The notes under the pieces: model-generated
Told to the model about the DNA's origin: nothing
The model's database searches: none
The model's input: only the letters and a program-made list of their open reading frames with translations
Shown: piece after piece, positions 44,283 to 51,428 of the stretch
Layout: each line of letters starts with the position of its first letter
Numbering within the stretch: the stretch's first letter is position 1
Assembly: GCA_024743405.1 (NCBI GenBank)
Contig: JANSWP010000050.1
Coordinates: 1 to 53,104, forward strand
DNA from: Bacteroidota bacterium
GTDB taxonomy: Bacteria > Bacteroidota > Bacteroidia > Chitinophagales > Saprospiraceae
DNA length: 53,104 nucleotides
Direction of reading: 5' to 3'
Translations under genes and position numbers: made by a program

Positions 44283-45299
44283 CTATAAAAAGTTTAAATC
44301 CATTGTGTGAATACCATTTCTTAAGGAATCACGGGTATTAGGTGCAATTTCGATATCAAAAACCTCTAGTGTATTTCGGGAAGAAAAAACGCCTCTACCT
44401 TCCGAAAGATTAGTGTAAAAAGGTAAGTCTTGGGCACTTGTGATTCCGGTATTCGCATTTTTGATCTCAATAAAAGTGGCTAATTCCTCTCCTCCTCCTG
44501 TAATGATTACATCAATACCTTTATAAATCCTGCCTAATTCTGGGTTATTTTCCAAATTATCGCCTAAATAAGTAAAGAATGATTCCCCATTGATTTCAAC
44601 TTTTACTTGCTGATCTCCTTCACTAGCTCTTGTAGCACTTCTATCCCAAATCCATTCTAAGGATTTATCCTCTAAAGTTGAACCAGGATCAGCTTTTTTA
44701 AATTCTTGATAGTTTATCCGCAATCTAACATCAAAAATTAAAGCCTCTTCAGGAGCTGTAAATCGAACGTCTTCATTAAATTCATAGGCAAATGAAAAGG
44801 TTCTAGAATCTCCATTTGAGCCTGGACTTTTCAATTCCATATCTCCCAAAACGACTGTATTTGCAGTAACTTGTGGTAAATTATCTCCTCTATTAAGAAT
44901 AAATTTAACCAGCTCTCCATTTTTTAAATCAAGAGAGGTCGAATCAATGGTGTATAAAAAATTAGGCTCATCTACAAAAATACCTTCCTCTTTGTCAAAA
45001 CCTATTTGGGTTCCATCTACTCTCTGCAATTCAAACTGCTCTCCAGAATTTACCTTTTCTAAAAATACACTCACATCTTCGTAAAAAATAGAATCTGCTT
45101 CTTGAGCAAGAAGCAAAGCACTGGTTTCCTCATCTAAGAAAGCTTTCTCCACTCTTATATAATGATTCTGATCACTTTTATTTATTAGACCATAAACAAC
45201 AGAAATGTCCTTCCAATCTGAAGTCAAATTCAAGTCATTCGTACATGCATTAAGCAATAATGCTGTTACTAGACAGGTGAAAATTATTCTAATATTCAT
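44283..45299 (-). CDS. Uncharacterised lipoprotein (DUF4249-like layout)
   Basis: About 338 residues from ATG 45299 (MNIRIIFTCLVTALLLNAC), with lipobox LLNAC. In-frame ATGs upstream at 45314 and 45347 exist, but a TACCTTTG promoter-like box at 45319-45326 would place the transcript start after 45314, which favours 45299. The mature protein begins TNDLNLTSDWKDISVVYGLINKSDQ and is beta-rich with alternating charged and hydrophobic strands; this N-terminal statement of C, then VVYGLI.., resembles the DUF4249 family found beside TonB receptors, but the match is weak and I do not insist on it. Monocistronic: promoter-like box upstream, strong terminator downstream. Confidence 0.62.
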   Translation of the reverse strand: MNIRIIFTCLVTALLLNACTNDLNLTSDWKDISVVYGLINKSDQNHYIRVEKAFLDEETSALLLAQEADSIFYEDVSVFLEKVNSGEQFELQRVDGTQIGFDKEEGIFVDEPNFLYTIDSTSLDLKNGELVKFILNRGDNLPQVTANTVVLGDMELKSPGSNGDSRTFSFAYEFNEDVRFTAPEEALIFDVRLRINYQEFKKADPGSTLEDKSLEWIWDRSATRASEGDQQVKVEINGESFFTYLGDNLENNPELGRIYKGIDVIITGGGEELATFIEIKNANTGITSAQDLPFYTNLSEGRGVFSSRNTLEVFDIEIAPNTRDSLRNGIHTMDLNFL

Positions 45300-45318
45300 A
45301 CTTCTTTTTTTCATGCCA

Positions 45319-45347
45319 CAAAGGTAATTTTTTTGATAAAAAAACAA
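45319..45347 (-). promoter_or_regulatory. Putative promoter of the 44283-45299 lipoprotein gene
   Basis: On the minus strand the -7 box TACCTTTG (45319-45326) is preceded, 18 bp upstream, by a TTG (45345-45347). This agrees with the Bacteroidota pattern TTG/TTTG, about 19 bp, TAnnTTTG. Transcription would begin near 45312, leaving a leader of about 12 nt to ATG 45299. Confidence 0.5.
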
Positions 45348-45448
45348 GGCGAAATAAATACCAGATTCAAGGAATGTTATTCACATTACATTACTAGAAT
45401 TGATCGCATTTGTTATCTTGCGCAACTTTCTTTATAATACCCTAACAT

Positions 45449-45456
45449 TAGTTTTG
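45449..45456 (+). promoter_or_regulatory. Putative -7 box (TAGTTTTG) for panB
   Basis: TAGTTTTG fits TAnnTTTG and lies 49 bp before the panB ATG. A -33 box at correct spacing is not evident. Confidence 0.33.
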
Positions 45457-45505
45457 GATATATAAACTACTTATATTATTACTTTATTTTGAAATTTCAT
45501 TTCCA

Positions 45506-46324
45506 ATGTCTGCAATAAAAAAAGAAATTAAGCGCGTTACGACACACGTACTCCAAGCTATGAAAGCTAGAGGAGAAAAAATTTCTATGCTTACAGCATA
45601 CGATTATTCTATGGCTACCATTTTAGATGAAGCAGGGGTAGATATATTATTGGTCGGAGATTCTGCCTCTAACGTAATGGCTGGGCATGAAACAACTCTA
45701 CCTATAACGCTTGACCAGATGATTTATCATGCACAATCAGTGGTTAGAGCAGTCAAAAGAGCTTTAGTTGTCGTTGATTTACCATTTGGTTCTTATCAGG
45801 GAAATTCAAGAGTAGCATTAGAATCAGCAATTAGAATCATGAAGGAATCAGGAGCACATGCTGTAAAATTAGAGGGAGGCTCAGAAATCGAGGAATCAAT
45901 CAAAAGGATTCTTTCAGCAGGTGTTCCAGTAATGGGGCATTTGGGCTTGACACCTCAATCAATTTATAAATTTGGAACTTATAAAGTCAGAGCAAGAGAA
46001 CAGGAGGAAGCGCAAAAATTAAAAGAGGACTCCAAACTATTGGAAGAAATTGGGTGTTTTGCAATCGTATTAGAAAAAATTCCAGCTGTTCTGACTAAAG
46101 AGGTCTCTAAAAACTTAACCATACCAACTATTGGAATTGGAGGAGGCAAACATGCTGATGGACAAGTTTTAGTGGTACATGACATGCTTGGTATTACAAA
46201 AGAGTTTCAACCCCGATTCCTAAGAAGATATTTGGAGTTATTTGATATGATTAAGGGTGCTGCTCAACAGTATATTGCAGACGTAAAAAGTGGTGACTTC
46301 CCAAACGAAACAGAACAGTATTAA
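45506..46324 (+). CDS. panB: 3-methyl-2-oxobutanoate hydroxymethyltransferase (ketopantoate hydroxymethyltransferase)
   Basis: PanB makes ketopantoate from 2-oxoisovalerate and methylenetetrahydrofolate, in the pantothenate and coenzyme A pathway. The 272-residue protein shows the family features: [40 protein letters not shown] (metal-ligand Asp in VGDS), [10 protein letters not shown] (second Asp), AHAVKLEGG (Lys and Glu), [12 protein letters not shown], the catalytic glutamate in [10 protein letters not shown], and [20 protein letters not shown]. Length and order are standard. Cytoplasmic TIM barrel, usually decameric. No panC or panD neighbour in this window. It lies 98 bp upstream of mltG on the same strand, with an inverted repeat between. 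Confidence 0.96.
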   Translation: MSAIKKEIKRVTTHVLQAMKARGEKISMLTAYDYSMATILDEAGVDILLVGDSASNVMAGHETTLPITLDQMIYHAQSVVRAVKRALVVVDLPFGSYQGNSRVALESAIRIMKESGAHAVKLEGGSEIEESIKRILSAGVPVMGHLGLTPQSIYKFGTYKVRAREQEEAQKLKEDSKLLEEIGCFAIVLEKIPAVLTKEVSKNLTIPTIGIGGGKHADGQVLVVHDMLGITKEFQPRFLRRYLELFDMIKGAAQQYIADVKSGDFPNETEQY

Positions 46325-46344
46325 ATACACTGTAACCTATTTTA

Positions 46345-46398
46345 TTTCTAAATACTCATTTTGTTAATATTAGGTTTAAGAAACTGAGCATTTAGAAA
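46345..46398 (+). terminator. Inverted repeat between panB and mltG
   Basis: TTTCTAAATACTCA (46345-46358) and TGAGCATTTAGAAA (46385-46398) are inverted with one mismatch, separated by 26 nt. A T-run does not follow, so this may be a weak attenuator, an operator-like site or a processing hairpin rather than a classical terminator. Confidence 0.4.
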
Positions 46399-46422
46399 TG
46401 TAAATGAGCATTAATTTTCTTC

Positions 46423-47457
46423 ATGATCCGTCGTATTATTTTCTTTGTAATTACACTAGCGTTCCTAGTTGCACTATTTTTTGCTTATCAAAAATATCAA
46501 GTCTTTTTTAAGGCAAATGTTCCTAATGAATTGGATAATAAATTTATCGAAATTCCAACTGGTTCCTCCTTCGAAGAAGTTATCCAACTATTAACCAAAA
46601 ATGGGTTTCTAATCGATAGCACCGCCTTCCGTGAAACAGCTCAATGGATGAATTTTCAAAAGCCGAAGATGAGAGCTGGAAGGTTTGAAATACAACCCAA
46701 TTGGAATAACCAAGATTTAATCCGGCATTTAAGAGCAGGAAAACAAGCTACTGTCAAAGTCGTTTTGACTAATGAGCGGTTACCCGAAAACGTTGCGGCT
46801 AAGGTGGCTAGATTTATTGAAGAAGACTCTTTGGGATTCATTAATATTTTCAATAATCGAAATTATTTGGAAGAATTAGGGTACACTTCAGAAACCTTTA
46901 TGTCCATCTTCATTCCAAACACCTATGAATTTTTCTGGAATACTAATGCCAAAGAATTCATGGAACGAATGGTCAAGGAACACCAAAAATTTTGGAAAAA
47001 AGATAACCGATTAGAGAAAGCGAAAGCTAGAAATATGACCCCGAAAGAAGTCTATACCCTCGCATCTATTGTTGGAAAAGAAACGAATAAAAATCAAGAA
47101 AAGAAACGAATGGCAGGGGTTTACCTCAATCGGTTAGAAAAAGGAATTCCACTGCAAGCAGATCCTACTTGTGTATTTGCAACAAGAGATTTTAATACGC
47201 GAAGAGTTACAAATTATCACACTCAATTTGATTCTCCTTACAACACTTATTTATATAGGGGTTTACCACCTGGACCAATTGCTATGTCGTCTATTTCAAG
47301 TATTGATGCCGTATTAAATGCTGAAAAACATGATTATATCTATTTCTGTGCAAAGGGAGATGGAACGGGTTTTCATTCTTTTGCCAAAACATTGAAAGGA
47401 CATAATCAAAATGCGGCTATTTATAAAAGGAATTTAAGAGCTCGAGGTAAGCGGTAA
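46423..47457 (+). CDS. mltG: Endolytic peptidoglycan transglycosylase MltG
   Basis: MltG cleaves nascent glycan strands at the inner membrane and sets their length. The 344-residue protein has an N-terminal membrane anchor (about residues 3-21), a LysM-like segment (IEIPTGSSFEEVIQLLTKNG) and the YceG catalytic domain. The catalytic glutamate lies in ASIVGKETNK (Glu220). Later motifs are GVYLNRLEKGIPLQADPT, SPYNTYLYRGLPPGPI and the final AKGDGTGFHSFAKTLKGHN; the family's usual N-P-G after GLPPGPI is replaced by AMSSISSIDAVLNA, a small variation. Length is typical (340-ish). It converges on the acetyltransferase-like gene, with a strong bidirectional terminator between. Confidence 0.95.
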   Translation: MIRRIIFFVITLAFLVALFFAYQKYQVFFKANVPNELDNKFIEIPTGSSFEEVIQLLTKNGFLIDSTAFRETAQWMNFQKPKMRAGRFEIQPNWNNQDLIRHLRAGKQATVKVVLTNERLPENVAAKVARFIEEDSLGFINIFNNRNYLEELGYTSETFMSIFIPNTYEFFWNTNAKEFMERMVKEHQKFWKKDNRLEKAKARNMTPKEVYTLASIVGKETNKNQEKKRMAGVYLNRLEKGIPLQADPTCVFATRDFNTRRVTNYHTQFDSPYNTYLYRGLPPGPIAMSSISSIDAVLNAEKHDYIYFCAKGDGTGFHSFAKTLKGHNQNAAIYKRNLRARGKR

Positions 47458-47540
47458 AACAACAAATAAAGGCGCTCATGTAGAGCAGGAAATATTTTAT
47501 TAAAAAAAATTATTACTTTTGTAAAGTAATTATGAGATTA

Positions 47541-47585
47541 TAAAAAAAGCGGCCCTTCCAGAAATGGGAGGCGCCGCTTTTTTAT
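47541..47585. terminator. Bidirectional rho-independent terminator between mltG and the 47605-48837 gene
   Basis: AAAAAAAGCGGCCCTTCC (from 47542) pairs with GGGAGGCGCCGCTTTTTT (from 47565) with a small internal mismatch and a short AGAAAT loop. A-run and T-run flanks provide U-tracts in both directions between convergent genes. Confidence 0.82.
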
Positions 47586-47604
47586 TTCTTTAAAGTTTAT
47601 TTTA

Positions 47605-48837
47605 TTATTTTGGGTCTTTAAATGGTCTCCTAGGCAACCAATCATCTTTTGGTCTCAATAATTCTAGGACTTTTGGCATCAGGTAGTTAATCCAAGACCG
47701 ATTGGCGCGGATATATCCAAACATTTCTTCTGGCACTGCACCAACAGAGCTCTTTATCTCCATAGCCGTTCTTGCCAAAACCAATTTATTTTTGCCCGAG
47801 TCAATACTTTGTCTAATCATATCAAAAAGCATATTCAAATAGAGCTGAGTCTTTCTGTTAACAGGGCCATTCATTCCTAGAAAATGAGCTTCAATTTCGT
47901 GATCATTATCAATGGTTGTATAAAACCCTACAAGCTCTCCTTCTTGATAATAACCAAAAATTCTAAATTGATCACCAAGTTGGCGTTTCAGTTCATAAAA
48001 ATAATCTTCCCCTAAACTCACCATATTGAAACTCGCTTGATTCGCCACATTCTGGTAAAGTTGATAAATAGCAGGATTTAAGGATTCAAAATTTTCTGAG
48101 GTCAACTCAATTCTTTCTATGGCTTTAGCTTTTTTGAAGGCTCTCTTAGCACGTACTCTATATTTTGAGGAAATTGCTGCTAAATATTCGTCAAAATTAT
48201 CCCATGAAATATCCATAACCATACTTGGATGAAATACAAATTCATGGAATTTCAACTTCTCCAAAGTAGCTCCATCTATTGATTTATCGCCTTCTAAATC
48301 TTTAATAAAAATTCCATCAATTTTCAATCCAGTCTCCCCCAAATATTGGCTAATCAAAACAGAAGATTCCTCAATTATTTTAATCCAAGATATCCGGTCA
48401 ATTATTGATTTGTCGTAATCAAATCCATGCTCACCTGTCAATAAAGAATTACCACAAACTAATAAATTGAACTTTGCCCAACGAGCAATAATCTTTTTAA
48501 AATATTGCCCTATTCTCCACCAAATAGAATGTCGAGAAGGATCATGGTGCAAATCCTGTACACTACTGGACGCATCAAATTTTGTGATTTGGAAGACTGC
48601 TCTTCCTATTGGATTTAAATCCTTATATATAATCAAATAGTTAAATTCTAACCCAAATGGTGGTGCATTTTCAACCGCAGTAAGGTAAGGTCTTTGTAAA
48701 AAAACATTTTGCTCAAATATTGCCTTTTCCCAGTCAAGAGGCAAATCACTGACAGAGGAATAAACCTCAAAAGAAAAACCAGCTTGAGAAAGCTGATGTT
48801 TAACTGGATAATTTGCCGATTTCGTGATTTTTCGCAT
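47605..48837 (-). CDS. FemAB/GNAT-like acyltransferase family protein
   Basis: About 410 residues from ATG 48837 (MRKITKSANYPVKHQLSQAG); an ATG at 48858 would add seven residues. The pattern VFLQRPYLTAVENAPPFGLEFNYLIIY, then NPIGRAVFQITKF, then a second half with NQASFNMVSLGEDYFYELKR, RIFGYYQEGELVGFYTTID and EAHFLGMN, is that of proteins with two GNAT folds, of the FemAB/peptidoglycan-bridge or PF04339-like type: a hydrophobic strand, then -GELVGF-, then -E.HF.G.-. Acyl donor and acceptor are unknown. No signal peptide. It faces mltG, which has a cell-wall role, but they are convergent and not co-transcribed. Confidence 0.65.
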   Translation of the reverse strand: MRKITKSANYPVKHQLSQAGFSFEVYSSVSDLPLDWEKAIFEQNVFLQRPYLTAVENAPPFGLEFNYLIIYKDLNPIGRAVFQITKFDASSSVQDLHHDPSRHSIWWRIGQYFKKIIARWAKFNLLVCGNSLLTGEHGFDYDKSIIDRISWIKIIEESSVLISQYLGETGLKIDGIFIKDLEGDKSIDGATLEKLKFHEFVFHPSMVMDISWDNFDEYLAAISSKYRVRAKRAFKKAKAIERIELTSENFESLNPAIYQLYQNVANQASFNMVSLGEDYFYELKRQLGDQFRIFGYYQEGELVGFYTTIDNDHEIEAHFLGMNGPVNRKTQLYLNMLFDMIRQSIDSGKNKLVLARTAMEIKSSVGAVPEEMFGYIRANRSWINYLMPKVLELLRPKDDWLPRRPFKDPK

Positions 48838-48921
48838 GGTTTTAATACAGTGATTCATGTCTTGGGAATATTTTAGACGAGGAATAAACAGCCTAATAGC
48901 TATATTAGTTTAAAGCCAAGA

Positions 48922-49758
48922 CTACCAACCTAAAAAATCTCGTAGTCCAATTTGCCAAGGCTTCCACCAAGATTTAACCAAAGTGAAATGCTGTTTGACT
49001 TTAAACTCTTTTTTAAAAAATACAATGCCAAAAAAGAATAAATCAATCGACAAAGTAACTTTAGGATGATTTTTTATCATTTCCCAAGCGTTTTCCATTC
49101 CATCTGTCCAATGAATATCATCAAAAACAAATACACTATCTGAATTGGCTTTTTCAAGGCAGGTTTCAAAATATTGTAATGTAGGCTCTTTTCGATGATT
49201 ACCATCAATAAAAACATAATCTACACTTTGTACCTCTTCAAAAACAACCGGTAATTGTTCCTCAAATTTACCAGTATGCAGTTTAATGTTTGAAACCTTT
49301 AATAAATCAATATTCTGTTTGGCTTTTTTTGATATTCTAGGGCAACCTTCAATAGAATGCAACACTGAATTTTGGGCTGCTCTTGCTTGATAAAGACTTG
49401 AGATGCCCATAGATGTCCCTAATTCTAGGAGTACTTTAGGTCTTAAAAAAAGAACCAAACGAAATAAAATTCTACAAAATATTGGACTTGTGGCTGAGTA
49501 TTTTACCAAACTTTTGACGGTTCGACTATTGCTTGTACTGACTTGTGACCCAGCTCCGTAGTCCATTATCTCAATAATTGTTCTTTCGGACAATAACAAA
49601 CTTCGCAAATCTTCTACCTCTTTAAAAGCATAAAACCACCTATCATCGTCTAATACCTTTTCGGCAAATTCATACACAAATGGGGAGTGAACATTATACC
49701 TCGTCTGCGCATTGAAGTAGTACCTAAAAAATCTAAAAAGTAATTGAATCCGCTTCAA
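48922..49758 (-). CDS. Class I SAM-dependent methyltransferase (O-methyltransferase-like)
   Basis: A 278-residue protein. The SAM-binding motif I is VLLELGTSMGISSLYQARAA, followed by the acidic strand LHSIEGCP, then VDYVFIDGNHRKEPTLQYFE (the D-G-x-H block typical of catechol-O-methyltransferase-like and class I folds) and VFVFDDIHWTDGMENAWEMI. The N-terminal YYFNAQTRYNVHSPFVYEFAEK (about residues 13-34), including the N-x-H-S-P-F-V block, is characteristic of a Bacteroidota-specific methyltransferase group; its substrate is unknown. Cytoplasmic. It is followed on its 3' side by the acyltransferase-like gene with about 84 bp between, on the same strand, so they may share a transcript. Confidence 0.78.
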   Translation of the reverse strand: MKRIQLLFRFFRYYFNAQTRYNVHSPFVYEFAEKVLDDDRWFYAFKEVEDLRSLLLSERTIIEIMDYGAGSQVSTSNSRTVKSLVKYSATSPIFCRILFRLVLFLRPKVLLELGTSMGISSLYQARAAQNSVLHSIEGCPRISKKAKQNIDLLKVSNIKLHTGKFEEQLPVVFEEVQSVDYVFIDGNHRKEPTLQYFETCLEKANSDSVFVFDDIHWTDGMENAWEMIKNHPKVTLSIDLFFFGIVFFKKEFKVKQHFTLVKSWWKPWQIGLRDFLGW

Positions 49759-49903
49759 AATTATCTATATGAATTGCACTAAGGATATGGAAAAATGTGG
49801 TCAAAATCGGTTTTTACACAATTTACCATTACCATTTATGAAAAGGGGCACAAACTTAGACTTTGCAATTGAAATAAAAAAAGGTTTCATATGAAATAAA
49901 AAA

Positions 49904-49933
49904 GCAGCTTAACTAAATAGTTTGTTAAGCTGC
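49904..49933 (-). terminator. Orphan terminator 1 (minus strand)
   Basis: GCAGCTTAAC (49904-49913) and GTTAAGCTGC (49924-49933), a perfect 10-bp stem with a 10-nt loop. On the minus strand it is followed by a T-run (TTTTTTATTTC). No minus-strand gene ends nearby. Confidence 0.72.
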
Positions 49934-50004
49934 GACTCTAAACTTTTCTTATTTGGAAAAAACTGAAATTTTTACGGGTTCATTCTTGTCAAGAGCAAAA
50001 AGAA

Positions 50005-50023
50005 CCGTCCACAAATGGGACGG
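50005..50023 (-). terminator. Orphan terminator 2 (minus strand)
   Basis: CCGTCC (50005-50010) and GGACGG (50018-50023) form a 6-bp GC-rich stem with loop CATTTGT on the minus strand, then TTCTTTTT. It sits about 70 bp upstream (in the minus direction) of the other orphan terminator. Confidence 0.6.
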
Positions 50024-50370
50024 CGCTTCAATAGAGCTGCTTATGGTTTAATCTTAGATTCATTTAGTTCAAACTCAAATTGAAATAAATTTCGTTTTGA
50101 ATTAGTGGATACGTTGGGGATTGATCTAAGGTGTTCTTTTGAAATGGTTTGATTGTTAATCGCCCCGCAATGAATTCACTAAATTAGAATAGTATTATTG
50201 AGTTTGCTAATCAATTGTGACGTTCCGCTAAAATTGTGATAAGAGAAGAAAATCCTTAAAAAAGTCTTAATTGCACAAGGATAAAGTTTGGGGATCATAA
50301 TTCATTAATGAAAATATAAACATGATTTTGAATGTACCATTTTTATTGGTACTCACGTTTATTTGGCTAT

Positions 50371-50570
50371 AGTAACGCCTAAAGAATAACTCCGACATTA
50401 GTCTATGAATCTTTTGAACTTTTGCGGCGTTAAAAATACTCGCAGATGCCCTGCATCCTGCATTGGCTTGTGCCAGAAGGTACAAAGGCAAAGGCAAAAA
50501 GTGTTTTTTGCCTTGCTAAAATCCAAAAGCTACTATTTCAAATTGGCGGACTTATTCTTTAGGCGTTACT
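50371..50570 (+). repeat. Palindromic element D (200 bp, perfect 19-bp ends)
   Basis: Ends AGTAACGCCTAAAGAATAA (50371-50389) and TTATTCTTTAGGCGTTACT (50552-50570) are perfect inverted repeats, with imperfect pairing continuing inward. The core starts GGCGTTAAAAATACTCGC at about 50427 and ends GTGTTTTTTGCC. Its middle is expanded relative to A and B and includes TTGGCTTGTGCCAG and a GGCAAAAA-GTG-TTTTTTGCC hairpin. Arms are shared with nested element F. Confidence 0.85.
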
Positions 50571-50602
50571 TAATCTAGAAAAATAGCTCCTTTGCGCTAC
50601 TT

Positions 50603-50764
50603 AGGGAGCAGGAAATAAATAAGGTACCCAAATTTTGCACAGCTATTTTTTATTCAATCGAGGCAAAAAACGCAGACCTACCCATAGGTATGGTGAGTAT
50701 TTTTAACGAAAAATGAAGGAAAAAGAGCAAGTGAAATGGGTAGGTTATTTGTTTCCTACTCCCT
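50603..50764 (-). repeat. Palindromic element B3 (162 bp)
   Basis: Ends AGGGAGCAGGAAATAA (50603-50618) and the inverse of AGGGAGTAGGAAACAA (ending 50764). Core 50660-50708 (49 nt) reads on the minus strand CGTTAAAAATACTCACC, the hairpin CATACC-TAT-GGGTAGG, then TCTGCGTTTTTTGCCTC. Nearly identical to B1 over the arms. It ends 23 bp before the start codon of the 50787 gene. Confidence 0.88.
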
Positions 50765-50786
50765 TAACATCTAATTATTATCGACG

Positions 50787-51368
50787 ATGAAAAAACTAAT
50801 GATTCTGATCCTATTTTCAGTTGGTATCTTTTCTACGACTCATGCACAACTATATATGACTGCGGCAGGTCTGCGGATGGGGACAGATTGGGGCTTTACT
50901 ATCCAACAAAGAGTTATGGATAAGGCTACCATCGAATTAATCATTCAAAATAGCTTGAATCGAGAAGAAGGGTTAGCAACCATTCTCTACGAGCACCATA
51001 ACCCCCTTATTACCAAAGGATTAAATTTCTATTATGGTGGAGGACTTCATGCTGGATGGAATAATGAACCAGCAGAAAAGATGATTGATAATCCATTTGG
51101 TATTACTGGAATAGTAGGTGCCGAATTTACCCTTGCAAGATTCAATTTTAGTTATGATTTCAAACCTGCACTCAACTTATCTGGTGGGGAAAAAAACATA
51201 TATGCCCAGTCTGGTGTCTCAATCCGTTATGCCGTATTGAAAAATAAAGTTTGGAAAGACATTCAAAAAGAGAAGAAAAAGCGAAAAAAAGAAGAGGTGA
51301 AAGCTCAACGTAGAGAAGAGCGAGGAAAAGAATGGTGGGAAGTTTGGAAAAAGAAAAAAAATGGATAA
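50787..51368 (+). CDS. Small outer-membrane beta-barrel-like protein with basic tail
   Basis: A 193-residue exported protein. Signal peptide MKKLMILILFSVGIFSTTHAQ with cleavage after HAQ. The following 130 residues alternate short strands and turns (LRMGTDWGFTIQQRV, LNFYYGGGLHAGWNNE, FGITGIVGAEFTLARFNFSY, YAQSGVSIRYAVLKNK) in the manner of a small beta-barrel or lipid-pocket protein. The last about 40 residues are extremely basic and charged (WKDIQKEKKKRKKEEVKAQR and so on, ending EVWKKKKNG), unusual for a barrel, which would normally end in an aromatic residue. Family not recognised. Element B3 fills its upstream region and may contain or displace its promoter. Confidence 0.65.
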   Translation: MKKLMILILFSVGIFSTTHAQLYMTAAGLRMGTDWGFTIQQRVMDKATIELIIQNSLNREEGLATILYEHHNPLITKGLNFYYGGGLHAGWNNEPAEKMIDNPFGITGIVGAEFTLARFNFSYDFKPALNLSGGEKNIYAQSGVSIRYAVLKNKVWKDIQKEKKKRKKEEVKAQRREERGKEWWEVWKKKKNG

Positions 51369-51428
51369 TTGTCAACCCTTCATCCGTTCCTTCAAATGAT
51401 TTAATAAAGGATTATAATCTGAGCATCA

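Larger units (their letters stand above)
49759..50786. other. 1-kb gene-free region with orphan terminators and elements D and B3
   Basis: 49759-49900 is the leader of the methyltransferase gene. 49904-49933 and 50005-50023 are two minus-strand terminator hairpins with no minus-strand gene upstream. 50030-50370 is AT-rich with no supportable ORF and may encode a small RNA. 50371-50570 is element D and 50603-50764 element B3. B3 ends 23 bp before the start of the 50787 gene. Confidence 0.65.

Noticed and set aside
50267-50497. Minus-strand ORF of 76 codons
   Set aside because: It lies across element D; its reading frame is a by-product of the palindrome core. Similar false ORFs occur over elements C1 and C2.
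50371-50570. Element D as an integron attC site (ends TAACGCC... and ...GGCGTTA look attC-like)
   Set aside because: The flanking genes are not cassettes, there is no integrase, the arms continue far beyond attC length, and the centre carries the same core as elements whose ends are unrelated to attC.
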